A DNA stretch of 64,000 bases from Pseudomonas costantinii (lineage in GTDB: Bacteria > Pseudomonadota > Gammaproteobacteria > Pseudomonadales > Pseudomonadaceae). Positions 37,149 to 47,085 of the stretch are shown in pieces. A program made the position numbers and the translations under genes. Position 1 is the stretch's first letter; every line of letters begins with the position of its first letter. The notes under the pieces were generated by a model. The model saw nothing but the letters and a program-made list of their open reading frames with translations. It was not told the DNA's origin and did no database searches. The stretch lies in contig NZ_MDDR01000007.1 in NCBI RefSeq assembly GCF_001870435.1, forward strand, positions 1 to 64,000. The letters run 5' to 3'.

Positions 37149-37853
37149 CTACCAGCCGAGGGTTTCTTTCAGGAAGGGAATGGTCAGCTTGCGCTGGGCC
37201 TGCAAAGAGGCCTGATCGAGTTGCTCGAGCAAATCGAACAACGCGCTCATGCTGCGGGTGCCGCGCGTGAGGATAAAGTGCCCGACTTCGTCGGTGAGGT
37301 GCAGGCCGCGACGGGATGCGCGCAATTGCAGGGCGCGCAATTTGTCTTCGTCAGACAGGGGGCGCATCTGGAAAATCAGCGCCAGGGTCAGGCGCGACTT
37401 GAGGTCGGCAAGCTTCACCGGAAGCTCACGCGGCGACGTGGATGCGGCAATCAATAAGCGCCGCCCACTGTCACGCAAGCGGTTGAACAGATGAAACAGT
37501 GCCTCTTCCCAATCTGCCTTACCGGCGACCGCTTGCAGATCATCAAGACACACCAGCTCGTACTGCTCCAGGTTGTCGAAGATCCCAATGCCGCGGTCCA
37601 TCAACTCGGCCAACGGCAGGTAAACCGCCGGCTCGCCCATTTGCTCGAAGCGCAGGCACGCTGCCTGCAACAGGTGGGTACGCCCCACGCCGTGCTTACC
37701 CCACAAATAGATCAGGCTTTCTGTCCACCCGGCGTCGGCTTCGCAGAGCCGCTCGACATAGCCGAGTGCAGCGGCATTGGCGCCTGGGTAGTAGTTGATA
37801 AAGGTGGCGTCGTCACGCAGACGCACACCCAAGGGCAGCTGAATCGGTTTCAT
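37149..37853 (-). CDS. hda: DnaA regulatory inactivator Hda
   Basis: A 234-residue DnaA-like AAA+ protein lacking the DNA-binding domain. With the beta clamp it promotes hydrolysis of DnaA-bound ATP and so prevents re-initiation. The N-terminal KPIQLPLGVRLRDDATF carries the QLPLG-type clamp-binding motif. Then follow LWGKHGVGRTHLLQAA (Walker A, with R in place of the usual K), VCLDDLQAVAG (Walker B) and SAFDLLEQLD-like sensor II region. It follows the PerM-type gene on the same strand. Confidence 0.95.
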   Translation of the reverse strand: MKPIQLPLGVRLRDDATFINYYPGANAAALGYVERLCEADAGWTESLIYLWGKHGVGRTHLLQAACLRFEQMGEPAVYLPLAELMDRGIGIFDNLEQYELVCLDDLQAVAGKADWEEALFHLFNRLRDSGRRLLIAASTSPRELPVKLADLKSRLTLALIFQMRPLSDEDKLRALQLRASRRGLHLTDEVGHFILTRGTRSMSALFDLLEQLDQASLQAQRKLTIPFLKETLGW

Positions 37854-38022
37854 GCTGACTGAACGGCTCCAAACGAACCGTTAGTGGCCTCTGTGTAAAG
37901 TTTGCAAAGTTTATACCCGTGACGCCGGGCGCACAATGCAGCAGACCACAAGCAAAATCAAAGGTTTGCGTTAACTTGGGGGATTTGCGCAGATTGTTTG
38001 ACGCGACGCATACAGAAATAAC

Positions 38023-38046
38023 AAACCCGGCCTAAGCCGGGTTTGT
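38023..38046 (-). terminator. intrinsic terminator downstream of the PerM-type gene
   Basis: AAACCCGGC-CTAA-GCCGGGTTT, a strong stem flanked by A and T runs, 11 bp after the end of the permease gene on the minus strand. It separates that gene from hda. Confidence 0.85.
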
Positions 38047-38056
38047 GACGGTGCGG

Positions 38057-39130
38057 TTACAGATCGGGGCTTTCAACCCCTGCATACACATCTGAATCCT
38101 TGTACAAATCGTGCACATGGCGCACCAGCACCATGATCACCGCCGCTACCGGCAGCGCCAGCAGGATCCCGGTAAAACCAAACAGCTCACCGCCCGCCAG
38201 GATCGCAAAGATCACCGCCACCGGGTGCAGGCCAATTCGGTCACCCACCAGCAACGGCGTCAACACCATGCCTTCCAGGGCTTGGCCAACCATGAACACC
38301 GCGACGATACCCAGCATCGGGTAGAGGTCGCCGCCAAACTGGAACAGCCCAGCCACCAGCGCCGCGCCGATACCAATCACAAAGCCCATATACGGCACGA
38401 TGGCTGCCAAACCAGCAATCAAGCCGATCAACAAGCCCAACTCAAGACCAATCGCCATCAACCCTGCGGCGTAGATGATCCCAAGGGCCAGCATCACCAA
38501 CAACTGGCCGCGCACGAACGCACCCAGTACTTCATGACATTCATCCGCCAGGGCGACGATGCGCTCCTCACGGTTACGCGGAAGCAGGCTGCGGATCTTG
38601 GTCATCATGATGTCCCAGTCACGCAGCAGGTAGAACGCCACCACCGGGATCAGCACCAGATTGGTCAGCCAACCGATCAGCGCGAGGCTGGACGCCGTCG
38701 CCTGACTGAGCACAACACCGACAATATCGGTGGTCTGCCCCATATGCTCACTGATCGCCGCCTTGACCTTGTCAAACTTCCAGAAGCCATCCGCCAGCCC
38801 CAACTTGGTCTGGGCCCACGGCATGGCCGTATGCTGCAGCCAGTCGAGCATTTGCGGCGCCAACTCATAAAGCCGGAACAACTGCTTGGCCAGCATCGGC
38901 ACCAGCACCAACACCAGCGCCGTGATGATCAACGTGAACAAGGCAAACACCGTCACCACACCCCAGGTGCGCGACATGCCGACTTTCTCCAGACGATCCA
39001 CCACGGGATCAAACAGATAGGCGAGCAGTAACGCGACCAGGAACGGTGTCAGGATCGAATGCAGCAAGAACACAAAACCGCACAGCAGGACGATCCCGCC
39101 AACCCATATCCAACGACGCGCATCCGCCAT
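38057..39130 (-). CDS. AI-2E/PerM family transporter
   Basis: A 357-residue inner-membrane protein with about eight helices and a large central periplasmic loop (about 70-150), the layout of PerM/TqsA. The late VAFYLLRDWD and IGLIAGLAAIVPYMGFVIG segments are characteristic. Members are proposed autoinducer-2 exporters or Na+/H+ antiporters; the substrate here is unknown. I start at 39130 (MADARRWI), where GGAG lies 6 bases upstream; an ATG at 39142 is an alternative. Confidence 0.9.
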   Translation of the reverse strand: MADARRWIWVGGIVLLCGFVFLLHSILTPFLVALLLAYLFDPVVDRLEKVGMSRTWGVVTVFALFTLIITALVLVLVPMLAKQLFRLYELAPQMLDWLQHTAMPWAQTKLGLADGFWKFDKVKAAISEHMGQTTDIVGVVLSQATASSLALIGWLTNLVLIPVVAFYLLRDWDIMMTKIRSLLPRNREERIVALADECHEVLGAFVRGQLLVMLALGIIYAAGLMAIGLELGLLIGLIAGLAAIVPYMGFVIGIGAALVAGLFQFGGDLYPMLGIVAVFMVGQALEGMVLTPLLVGDRIGLHPVAVIFAILAGGELFGFTGILLALPVAAVIMVLVRHVHDLYKDSDVYAGVESPDL

Positions 39131-39185
39131 AAACCACTCCATCTGTTATTTGCTTCCTTCTTCTATATAGAAGAAGGAGGAACAT

Positions 39186-40226
39186 TTACCAACGAAAACG
39201 CAGTTGCGCCTGAGGTGCAGGTGCCGCAGGCGGCTGCGTACCGTCTGCCACCGACTGCTGAGCAGGCACCTCACCCGCAGGAACCTCCTGCAACTTGGCC
39301 AGGCTCAACTGAGTACGTAACTGATCAGCGCTGCCGTTAACGCGATACACAATGCGGTTGCCATCCACGAGTTGCGGCTGACCACCAAAGGGTTCCAGCA
39401 GGTGACCCAAGGCGGCATAGCGCTCCAGGTTCATGCCCTGCACTTCCAGCAGTTGCTCGGTGCTCACGCCTGGCTTGACCGCAAAACGCGGCGCCAGCTT
39501 TTGACTGACCGCCAGCATCACGGCATCAGCCACGGCGGCGGTGTCGGCACCTTGGGCGGTGCCCTGCTCACTTTTGTCGCCCAGCCACAGGCGCCATTTG
39601 GCCTGCCATTGGCTGCCGTCCTGGCGGGCGTGTACAGCCAGCAAAGCATCGGCGCCGTAGCGTTCAGAAGCTGCGCGCAGCGGAGTAGCGTCCGCGCTTT
39701 CAAGATTAGGCGCTGTGGCGACGACTTGTTCATCCAGGTCGCCCAGCGGCAGGCGCAACGGTAAACCGCGGTGTTGCGCCGCCCGGCGCAGCGCCTGGGC
39801 AACCGCTTGACCATCACCGACCAGGCTGCTGCCCTCGGTGGAGTCGTTCAGCCACCAGCCGAGAATCGACGGCCGATTGCTGCCCCAAATCGACAAGCCT
39901 GCCCCACGCAACGCGCGGTCGGTGCTGACTGGATCGAAGTCCACTTGCAGGCTTTCCGGCGGCCCGGCGTCGTAGCCATACTGAGTGATGATCTGTTGCG
40001 GGTCCTTGCGAATCGCCGCCAAACCCGGGCCATCAGCAGCCTTGGCGTCCCCGGTCAAGCGGATCACCAAGGTTTGCACGGCGCGCTGGGTAGCCTGGTC
40101 GCGCTCTTGGGGCGACTGGCTGCTGACCGGCTCGAGCACTTGATACAAGCCATTGAGGGTTTCGGCATGACTCGCCAGGCTGACCAACGACAAGCAGCCT
40201 ACAAAGAAGAATTTACACAGACGCAT
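39186..40226 (-). CDS. DUF2066 domain protein
   Basis: A 346-residue exported protein. Signal peptide about 1-21 (FFFVGCLSLVSLASHAE). The N-terminal part LYQVLEPVSSQSPQERDQAT ... VIRLTGD is the DUF2066 hallmark. The C-terminus is proline/alanine-rich and ends LRFRW. Function unknown; the gene commonly sits between perM and purM in pseudomonads. Start at 40226 where the signal peptide begins; 30 upstream codons are rejected. Confidence 0.88.
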   Translation of the reverse strand: MRLCKFFFVGCLSLVSLASHAETLNGLYQVLEPVSSQSPQERDQATQRAVQTLVIRLTGDAKAADGPGLAAIRKDPQQIITQYGYDAGPPESLQVDFDPVSTDRALRGAGLSIWGSNRPSILGWWLNDSTEGSSLVGDGQAVAQALRRAAQHRGLPLRLPLGDLDEQVVATAPNLESADATPLRAASERYGADALLAVHARQDGSQWQAKWRLWLGDKSEQGTAQGADTAAVADAVMLAVSQKLAPRFAVKPGVSTEQLLEVQGMNLERYAALGHLLEPFGGQPQLVDGNRIVYRVNGSADQLRTQLSLAKLQEVPAGEVPAQQSVADGTQPPAAPAPQAQLRFRW

Positions 40227-40570
40227 GGAAGATTCCCGAACGACAAATTTAGCGGCTGGAACAGACCGCGTGAACTCGGCTTGGCAAGGCTGTGACCACA
40301 GCGACCGGTAAAACATTCACAGGGTCTCGGTAAGATTTTGTACTGTCATAACGATAGCGGGTTAAAGGCTATACCTTAATACGTGCCATAACAGACCCGA
40401 TTAGCATTTTTTTAACCTCATATGCCTCTGCCCGTCGGCCCGAGGATGGCCGCTGCCCCTCAAGCCTGATAAAATCGCGCGCCTTCGCAGACCGTCAACG
40501 GCTGGGCCTTTTACCAAAAGCCCCCGCCCGCTCGGTCGTTACCCCTGAATCCCCCCTAAAGGCCTGGATC

Positions 40571-41629
40571 ATGAGCAAGCAACCCTCCCTGAGCTACAAG
40601 GACGCCGGTGTAGACATCGACGCCGGTGAAGCATTGGTCGAACGCATCAAGAGCGTCGCCAAGCGCACTGCGCGCCCTGAAGTCATGGGCGGCCTGGGCG
40701 GTTTTGGTGCCCTCTGCGAAATCCCGGCCGGCTACAAACAGCCCGTGCTGGTCTCCGGCACCGACGGCGTGGGCACCAAGCTGCGCCTGGCCCTGAACCT
40801 GAACAAGCACGACAGCATCGGCATCGACCTGGTTGCCATGTGCGTCAATGACCTGGTGGTTTGCGGTGCAGAGCCGCTGTTCTTCCTCGACTACTACGCC
40901 ACCGGCAAACTCAACGTTGAGACCGCGACCCAAGTCGTAACCGGTATCGGCGCAGGCTGCGAGCTGTCGGGTTGCTCCCTGGTCGGCGGTGAGACCGCTG
41001 AAATGCCAGGCATGTACGAGGGCGAAGACTACGACCTGGCCGGCTTCTGCGTCGGCGTTGTAGAGAAATCCGAGATCATCGACGGTTCCAAAGTCGCTGC
41101 CGGTGACGCCCTGCTCGCCCTGCCATCGTCCGGCCCGCACTCCAACGGCTACTCGCTGATCCGCAAGATCATCGAAGTGTCCGGCGCCGACATCGAGACC
41201 ATCCAACTCGACGGCAAGCCGCTGACCGACCTGCTGATGGCCCCGACCCGCATCTACGTCAAGCCACTGCTCAAGCTGATCAAGGACACTGGCGCTGTTA
41301 AAGCCATGGCCCACATCACCGGCGGCGGCCTGCTGGACAACATCCCGCGCGTCCTGCCAAAAGGCGCCCAGGCGATTGTCGACGTGGCCAGCTGGACTCG
41401 CCCTGCGGTATTCGACTGGCTGCAAGAGAAAGGCAACGTTAACGAAACCGAAATGCACCGCGTGCTGAACTGCGGCGTGGGCATGGTGATCTGCGTCGCT
41501 CAAGAGCACGTAGACACTGCGCTGAATGTACTGCGTGAAGCCGGCGAGCAGCCGTGGGTCATCGGCCAGATCGCCACTGCCCCGGAAGGTGCAGCCCAGG
41601 TTGAACTGAAGAACCTCAAGGCTCATTGA
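40571..41629 (+). CDS. purM: phosphoribosylformylglycinamidine cyclo-ligase
   Basis: AIR synthetase, fifth step of purine synthesis (FGAM to AIR with ATP). 352 residues. Motifs: [46 protein letters not shown] and [13 protein letters not shown]. It overlaps purN (TGATG). The 254-bp region upstream, shared with the divergent DUF2066 gene, has a GATAAAAT -10-like sequence (40469-40476) and a GGGCCTTTT/AAAAGCCC hairpin at 40504-40523, both unassigned. Confidence 0.98.
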   Translation: MSKQPSLSYKDAGVDIDAGEALVERIKSVAKRTARPEVMGGLGGFGALCEIPAGYKQPVLVSGTDGVGTKLRLALNLNKHDSIGIDLVAMCVNDLVVCGAEPLFFLDYYATGKLNVETATQVVTGIGAGCELSGCSLVGGETAEMPGMYEGEDYDLAGFCVGVVEKSEIIDGSKVAAGDALLALPSSGPHSNGYSLIRKIIEVSGADIETIQLDGKPLTDLLMAPTRIYVKPLLKLIKDTGAVKAMAHITGGGLLDNIPRVLPKGAQAIVDVASWTRPAVFDWLQEKGNVNETEMHRVLNCGVGMVICVAQEHVDTALNVLREAGEQPWVIGQIATAPEGAAQVELKNLKAH

Positions 41630-42279
41630 TGTCTCAGACCTGTGATGTCGTGGTGCTGCTTTCCGGCACTGGCAGTAACTTGCAGGCCCTGATCGACAGC
41701 ACGCGCACCGGCGATAGCCCGGTGCGCATCGCTGCGGTGATTTCCAACCGCAGTGACGCCTACGGCCTGCAACGCGCCAGGGACGCAGGGATTGAAACCC
41801 GCTCTCTGGATCACAAGGCTTTCGAAGGCCGCGAAGCCTTCGACAGTGCCTTGGTCGAACTGATCGATGCCTTCAACCCCAAACTCGTGGTCCTCGCCGG
41901 CTTCATGCGCATTCTCAGCGCTGATTTCGTGCGGCACTACGAAGGGCGCCTGCTGAATATCCACCCTTCCCTGCTGCCCAAGTACAAAGGTATGCACACG
42001 CATCAACGCGCCCTCGACGCCGGTGACAGCGAGCATGGCTGCAGTGTGCACTTTGTGACCGAGGAACTCGATGGCGGGCCTCTGGTCGTACAGGCAGTGG
42101 TTCCGGTAGAGTCTGCAGACTCGGCGCAGACACTTGCGCAACGGGTTCACACCCAGGAACACAGGATTTATCCGTTGGCTGTTCGCTGGTTTGCCGAGGG
42201 TCGGTTGATTCTTGGTGAGCAGGGTGCATTATTGGACGGTCAGTTACTCGCGGCCAGCGGCCACTTGATTCGAACCTAG
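41629..42279 (+). CDS. purN: phosphoribosylglycinamide formyltransferase
   Basis: GAR transformylase, using 10-formyltetrahydrofolate. 216 residues. N-terminal VVLLSGTGSNLQALID binds phosphate, and the catalytic N-H-D set appears in LNIHPSLLPKYKGMHTHQRAL and CSVHFVTEELDGGPLV. The ATG at 41629 overlaps the purM stop by one base, so translation is coupled; the TTG one codon earlier is rejected. Confidence 0.97.
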   Translation: MSQTCDVVVLLSGTGSNLQALIDSTRTGDSPVRIAAVISNRSDAYGLQRARDAGIETRSLDHKAFEGREAFDSALVELIDAFNPKLVVLAGFMRILSADFVRHYEGRLLNIHPSLLPKYKGMHTHQRALDAGDSEHGCSVHFVTEELDGGPLVVQAVVPVESADSAQTLAQRVHTQEHRIYPLAVRWFAEGRLILGEQGALLDGQLLAASGHLIRT

Positions 42280-42287
42280 GAGATTTT

Positions 42288-43001
42288 ATGCGTCGCGCCT
42301 TGCTCTTCGCTTTTGCGCTGTTCGCCTTGCCTGCCGTGCAAGCAGCAGACCTTCACCCTTTCTCCGCCAGCTACACCGCCGACTGGAAACAGTTGCCCAT
42401 GAGTGGTTCGGCCGAACGCAGCCTGACCAAGAATGACAATGGCTCCTGGACCTTGAACTTCAAGGCCTCCATGCTCATCGCCAGCCTCACGGAGACCAGC
42501 GTGATCCTGTTCGACAAGGACGCCCTGCAACCGAAGAGCTACACCTTCGAACGCGGCGGCCTGGGCAAGGCGAAAAAGATCAACCTGGACTTCGACCACT
42601 CGACCAACAAGGTCACTGGTTTCGAAAACAAAGACCCGGTTAACGTCACCCTCGAAAGTGGCATGCTCGACAAATCGACCTACCAGCTTGCCCTGCAACG
42701 TGACGTTGCGGCCGGCAAGAAAAGCATGAGCTACCGTGTGGTCGAAGGCACTGACGTCGACACCTACGACTTCCGCGTGATCGGCCCGGAAAAGGTCCAG
42801 ACCAAAGCCGGCGCCATTGATGCGATCAAAGTCGAGCGCGTGCGCGATCCGTCGCAGACCAAACGCATCACCCAGATGTGGTTTGCCAAGGACTGGGGCG
42901 GCATCCTGGTTGCCCTGCGCCAGGTGGAAACCGACGGCAAGGAATACAACATCATGCTGCTGGACGGTACTGTTGACGGCAAGGCTGTCAAAGGTAGCTG
43001 A
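42288..43001 (+). CDS. DUF3108 domain protein
   Basis: A 237-residue exported protein; signal peptide about 1-19 (ALFALPAVQA). Mature part is beta-rich with LHPFSASYTADWKQLPMSG and ITQMWFAKDWGGILVALRQ, matching DUF3108, probably a periplasmic beta-barrel-like lipid-binding fold. Function unknown. It lies 8 bp after purN and is probably co-transcribed with purMN. Confidence 0.88.
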   Translation: MRRALLFAFALFALPAVQAADLHPFSASYTADWKQLPMSGSAERSLTKNDNGSWTLNFKASMLIASLTETSVILFDKDALQPKSYTFERGGLGKAKKINLDFDHSTNKVTGFENKDPVNVTLESGMLDKSTYQLALQRDVAAGKKSMSYRVVEGTDVDTYDFRVIGPEKVQTKAGAIDAIKVERVRDPSQTKRITQMWFAKDWGGILVALRQVETDGKEYNIMLLDGTVDGKAVKGS

Positions 43002-43017
43002 TGGGCTGATGAGCCAG

Positions 43018-43050
43018 AAAAGAGCCTCGCTGAATGCGGGGCTTTTTTTC
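43018..43050 (+). terminator. intrinsic terminator after the purM-purN-DUF3108 unit
   Basis: AGAGCCTCGC-TGAAT-GCGGGGCT followed by TTTTTTTC. One G-T mismatch in the stem, a strong U-tract. Confidence 0.8.
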
Positions 43051-43083
43051 GCCTGGGTTTTTTTCGGTGAGACGGATACCGCT

Positions 43084-43148
43084 ATCGCAGGCAAGCCAGC
43101 TCCCACATTGGAATGCATTTCAAATGTGGGAGCTGGCTTGCCTGCGAT
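43084..43148. repeat. REPIN (paired REP palindromes)
   Basis: ATCGCAGGCAAGCCAGC plus TCCCACATT at 43084-43110 is mirrored by AATGTGGGA and GCTGGCTTGCCTGCGAT at 43123-43148, around a short GGAATGCATTTC loop. Nearly perfect, so probably a recently copied two-REP unit. Confidence 0.9.
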
Positions 43149-43378
43149 GACGTCAGCACGGCCAACCTAAGCTTGAAAGCCTGCCTATAACATGAAACTT
43201 CTGTCATAAAACTCAAGCGCCTACGGTGCAATGCCACGGTTTACGGGGCCTGCGGGATTGTTGCGTTTTTTGCAATGAATTGTTGCGCGCAAAACCGGTT
43301 TACTTAGCAAGCTAACAAAATATATAAAAGGGGCCTGCGACGACTTGCCGCAGATCAACCAGAGATTGGAGCAAGCAG

Positions 43379-43567
43379 ATGACTGTAAAAGTAACTGAAC
43401 GCGACGATGAGCATATGTCCCACGAAGCTTTGGGCCATGGGATTCACATCTGGGATGTACATCAACAAGACCTGCTGGTCGGTATGTTTCACAACGAGAG
43501 CGACGCCCACAATTATAAAAACGAGCTCGAAACTCTCGAAATGAAACGCCAGGCACAAAGCTCCTGA
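43379..43567 (+). CDS. small hypothetical protein
   Basis: A 62-residue soluble, acidic and His-rich protein: MTVKVTERDDEHMSHEALGH, then an IHIWDVHQQDLLVGMF beta strand pair and a C-terminal helix. I recognise no domain. It is supported by an upstream GGAGCAAG ribosome site, codon use and an intrinsic terminator about 55 bp after the stop. The 230 bp upstream of the gene hold no other ORF. Confidence 0.65.
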   Translation: MTVKVTERDDEHMSHEALGHGIHIWDVHQQDLLVGMFHNESDAHNYKNELETLEMKRQAQSS

Positions 43568-43621
43568 AACTCTGAAATCCCGTAGACGCCCGGCCCACGC
43601 AGCCGGGCGGCCTACACACAA

Positions 43622-43650
43622 GAACCCCGCCTTTTGAGCGGGGTTTTTCG
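43622..43650 (+). terminator. intrinsic terminator after the 62-aa gene
   Basis: AACCCCGC-CTTTTGA-GCGGGGTTTTTCG, a strong stem with a U-tract. The same sequence recurs at 49232-49260 after the TonB receptor. Confidence 0.9.
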
Positions 43651-43882
43651 TTTTAAAGGTAACCGCCTCCCCGCAAACCTTCGTTCGTATAAAAACAGAC
43701 ACATCCCACAACGTCTCAGGCCATGCACTACAAGCCACTGCAAAGTCACTGAACTAGCCTGTTCCAGACGCCTCAAGACCACGCCACAACGCCTCCGTGA
43801 TCACGCCATTCGCCTACCAGGCGACCTCCCGGTCCCGATGAATAATCGATTCCGCAAATAATGTAACAATAAATAGACATTT

Positions 43883-43901
43883 GGTAATGGTTCTCGATAC
43901 C
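43883..43901 (+). promoter_or_regulatory. Fur-box-like dyad
   Basis: GGTAATGGTTCTCGATACC, 47 bp upstream of the siderophore synthetase start; with its flanks it forms AATGGT ... ACCATT. It resembles the Pseudomonas Fur box (GATAATGATTCTCATTATC) at most positions. Iron repression is the expected control of the operon. The rest of 43651-43882 holds nothing I can assign. Confidence 0.6.
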
Positions 43902-43947
43902 ATTCCGCCGCCTTCCACCCAGGCTTACGGATGAGGAGTTCGACTTG

Positions 43948-45873
43948 ATGCTCGGAAACAGCAGAACTGCGGAAAAATCGCTGCTTGAACGTTGGGGTGA
44001 AGCACTCGCAACCCCGCAGTTCCAGGCCAACCACATCACCCTCGACGCCCTTATCAACACCCTGGCTCCAGCTGCCGAGCGTAGCTTTCAGCGCCTGATC
44101 CAAGCATTGTTTCGTGAAGGCCTGCTGGCCCCCAGCACTCGCACCTATGACGAGCGCGGCCACTGCTGGCTAACACTGCCCGATCAATCAAGCCTGCGCT
44201 TCGATCATCTGCGTCCCGGCCGCATGGCAAGCTGGGACCTGCGTGGCAAGGTCACCCTTTTGCGTGACGGCCAACCCGACCAGAAGATTCAATTTCCATC
44301 GCAATTGCTGACGTTGCTTAACAGCGCACTCGAATCATCTGCCGACCCGGAAGTCTTGAGCCGTCTCAATGCCGAGATCGATGACAGCTTCGTCAACGAT
44401 ACGTTGTGCCTCGCCTTTCATGAGCAATGGACGATCCAGCTCCATGCGTCAATGGACCCGGCACATCAACACAATTTACTGAACTACCTCAAGAACGACC
44501 CAAGCGTTAGCAACCCGACATCCGTGCTTGAACAGTGGGGCACGTTGGGCCACCCATGGCACCCCAACTACAAGACCAAACTGGGTTTAAGCACAGAGCA
44601 GGTCATCAACTTCTCGCCAGAGTTCGAAGCACGCTTCCCGGTGTTCCTGTGCGCACTGCACCGCCAATTCGCCCATGTCGAAATGCTGGCCGGTACCGCC
44701 GATTACTGGCAGTGGTGGCAAAACCACTTTCCGCAGGCCGCCCAGCAATTGACCGCAGAGCTGCGATCTCTGGGCCTCGATGCCAACGACTATCTGCCGC
44801 TGCCCGCCCACCCTTGGCAAGCTCACCAGGAATTACCACAACTGTTCGCCAACGAAATCGGTGACAGGCTGCTGGTGTTGACCGAAATCGTCGCGTTTAC
44901 CGCCCACCCCACCATGTCATTCAGGACCGTGCTGCCTGAAGGCCGGCGCGACGCGCCAATGGTCAAACTCCCGGTGTCACTGCGACTGACCAGTGTGCAG
45001 CGCACGGTGTCACCACGCTCGGCACGCATGGGCCCGAGAATCAGCCACCTGCTGCAGACGATCCTGGATCGCGAGCCTGGGATTCAGAAAACACTGAGCA
45101 TTGTTCCCGAGCGAATCGGCGTCCATTTCAAACCTCAACCGGCCAATGACGAGCACTCCCGCCACTTGGCCGTCCTCTACCGTGACAACCCCCAGAGCCT
45201 GCTCCGACCGGGCGAAATGGCCGTCCCGGTAGGCAGTCTGTTCGCTATCGACCAGCACGGGCAGCCGCTGCTGCGGCAATGGGTACGCCTGAGCCAAGGC
45301 ACGGACGACGCCGAGGCCATGCTCGCGTTCTTCCGGGACTACGCAGCGATCGCCGTGCCGGCCCTGCTGGGTATGTACCTGCGTTATGGCGTAGCGTTTG
45401 AGGCCCATCAGCAGAACTCTTTCATGGTCATGGCCGCAGACGGACAACTGAGCCGCCTGTTACTGCGTGATTTCGGCGATATCCGGATCGACCGCAAGAC
45501 CTTGCACGCCCACGGCCTGGACATCGAACTGCACGACCCCAAGATGACCCTGTACGACGACTCCAGTTTCGTGCGAGATAAGCTGCTGCACACGGTTTTC
45601 ATGTGCCACTTGGGCGAACTGGTGTTGCTCAGCGCTCGCCACTTCGATATCCCCCAGGCGCGGCTTTGGAGTGAATTGTCAGCCCAAGTCAGCCGGTGCT
45701 TCGACGACTTGCGCAGCCAGGTCGAACCACAACGCTGGAAAACCGAGCGCGAAGCCCTGTTGGAGCAGGACTGGCCGGCCAAATCGTTTATGCGTATGCG
45801 CCTGCTGGACAGCCATGCGGATATCGTCGGGCGCCTGCCGAACCCGCTGAGTGCTGCCGCCAATGTCAGCTAA
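43948..45873 (+). CDS. IucA/IucC-family (NIS) siderophore synthetase
   Basis: An ATP-dependent, NRPS-independent siderophore synthetase, 641 residues, that condenses a carboxylate such as citrate with an amine or alcohol. IucA/C domain motifs: GHPWHPNYKTKLGLS (about 191-205), PAHPWQAHQELPQ, PTMSFRTVLPEG and MVKLPVSLRLTSVQR (about 343-357), and the C-terminal FhuF-like EAHQQNSFMVM and LLRDFGDIRI. It is the only synthetase in the cluster, as in rhizoferrin (FslA) and legiobactin (LbtA) systems, so the product may be a citrate-diamine conjugate. ATG at 43948 with GGAG 9 bases upstream. The product is not proven. Confidence 0.92.
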   Translation: MLGNSRTAEKSLLERWGEALATPQFQANHITLDALINTLAPAAERSFQRLIQALFREGLLAPSTRTYDERGHCWLTLPDQSSLRFDHLRPGRMASWDLRGKVTLLRDGQPDQKIQFPSQLLTLLNSALESSADPEVLSRLNAEIDDSFVNDTLCLAFHEQWTIQLHASMDPAHQHNLLNYLKNDPSVSNPTSVLEQWGTLGHPWHPNYKTKLGLSTEQVINFSPEFEARFPVFLCALHRQFAHVEMLAGTADYWQWWQNHFPQAAQQLTAELRSLGLDANDYLPLPAHPWQAHQELPQLFANEIGDRLLVLTEIVAFTAHPTMSFRTVLPEGRRDAPMVKLPVSLRLTSVQRTVSPRSARMGPRISHLLQTILDREPGIQKTLSIVPERIGVHFKPQPANDEHSRHLAVLYRDNPQSLLRPGEMAVPVGSLFAIDQHGQPLLRQWVRLSQGTDDAEAMLAFFRDYAAIAVPALLGMYLRYGVAFEAHQQNSFMVMAADGQLSRLLLRDFGDIRIDRKTLHAHGLDIELHDPKMTLYDDSSFVRDKLLHTVFMCHLGELVLLSARHFDIPQARLWSELSAQVSRCFDDLRSQVEPQRWKTEREALLEQDWPAKSFMRMRLLDSHADIVGRLPNPLSAAANVS

Positions 45874-47074
45874 CAGCACTGCGCTGCGGCTGCTGGTAGT
45901 GATTCAACTGGTGTCGATGGGGGCCATGGAAATGAGCGGCCCCTTCTGGCCCCTGCAAATCCAGAAGCTGCTGGGCGTCGCCAATGCCCAGTACACCGGC
46001 CTGCTTTCTTCGCTGGTGTACGCGGGGCCGATGATGGCGGCGATGATCCTGACGCCGATGTGGGGGCGACTGGGTGACCGTACCGGCCACAAGCCGATGA
46101 TCATTCGGGCGCTGCTGGCACTGGCGGTCTGTCAGGCGCTGGCCGCTATCACCTTCGATCCTTGGCTGCTGGTGGCAATCCGAGTCGCACAAGGCGCACT
46201 GGCCGGCTTCATCGCGGCAGCCCAAGCCTATGCGCTGGCCTGCTGCGGTGACGGCGGGCGCGGGCACATTCTGGCACGACTGCAATCGGCGACCGCCGTG
46301 GGCTCGCTGGCCGGGCCGGTATTGGGCGGTTGGTTGATGGACGCCTCGGGCTTCGCACTGCTGTGCTACAGCGCTACCGCGGTCTGCCTGTTGTGCGCGG
46401 TGATCAGCGTGTTCCTGCCCAGTGATTCGCCGCGATCGCGGCAAGTCCACACCTCGAAACCCACCGCGCTACCCAAAGGCTGGCTTGGTGCAATGCTGGG
46501 AATCATCGTCTTGATTCAAGCAGCCAAGATGATGCCCCAGCCGTTTTACGCTTTATACGTCGCCGATGTTTTACACGCACCCGCGTGGTTGATCGGCGCC
46601 AGCTACGCCGCCAGCGCATTGACCCTGGCGCTGTCCGCACCGCTATGGGGCCGCCTGTTTGACCGGCACTCACCGGCGCACACGCTGCGCATCATCGAAT
46701 GGGTCACGTGGTCCTGCGCCTTGACGCTGGCCTTCACGGCGCTGGCCAACGAATGGCTGGGATTCCTCGCCAGTCGCCTGCTGTGGGGCGTATGGCAGGG
46801 AGCCTTATTGCCCGTAGCCTACACGCTGATCGCCAACACCGTTACGCCCAGCCAGCAGGGTTTTGCGCTAGGCATGGGCAACAGCGCCGCCAAAGCCGGC
46901 GCGCTATGCGGTGCCCTGATGGGTGGCATCGGCATGGGGATGGTGGGCTTGGCGCACAGCTTCTGGCTGGTCGCACTGACGTACGCCCTGGCCGCCCTGG
47001 GTATCCGCGCAATCCGTTCGTTCACCCGAACACCTGAGACATCCGGTTTTTCTGTCAATACTTCTAATAACTGA
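45863..47074 (+). CDS. MFS transporter, probable siderophore exporter
   Basis: A 403-residue, 12-helix major facilitator. The ATG at 45863 overlaps the synthetase stop by 11 bases, and the TonB receptor follows 11 bp downstream. MWGRLGDRTGHKPMIIRALLA in the loop 2-3 position and GSLAGPVLGGWLMDASGFAL in helix 5 are MFS signatures. The tight operon says it exports the siderophore made by the preceding enzyme (compare LbtB in Legionella). Export versus uptake cannot be told from sequence. Confidence 0.9.
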   Translation: MSANSTALRLLVVIQLVSMGAMEMSGPFWPLQIQKLLGVANAQYTGLLSSLVYAGPMMAAMILTPMWGRLGDRTGHKPMIIRALLALAVCQALAAITFDPWLLVAIRVAQGALAGFIAAAQAYALACCGDGGRGHILARLQSATAVGSLAGPVLGGWLMDASGFALLCYSATAVCLLCAVISVFLPSDSPRSRQVHTSKPTALPKGWLGAMLGIIVLIQAAKMMPQPFYALYVADVLHAPAWLIGASYAASALTLALSAPLWGRLFDRHSPAHTLRIIEWVTWSCALTLAFTALANEWLGFLASRLLWGVWQGALLPVAYTLIANTVTPSQQGFALGMGNSAAKAGALCGALMGGIGMGMVGLAHSFWLVALTYALAALGIRAIRSFTRTPETSGFSVNTSNN

Positions 47075-47085
47075 AAGGCAAGGTC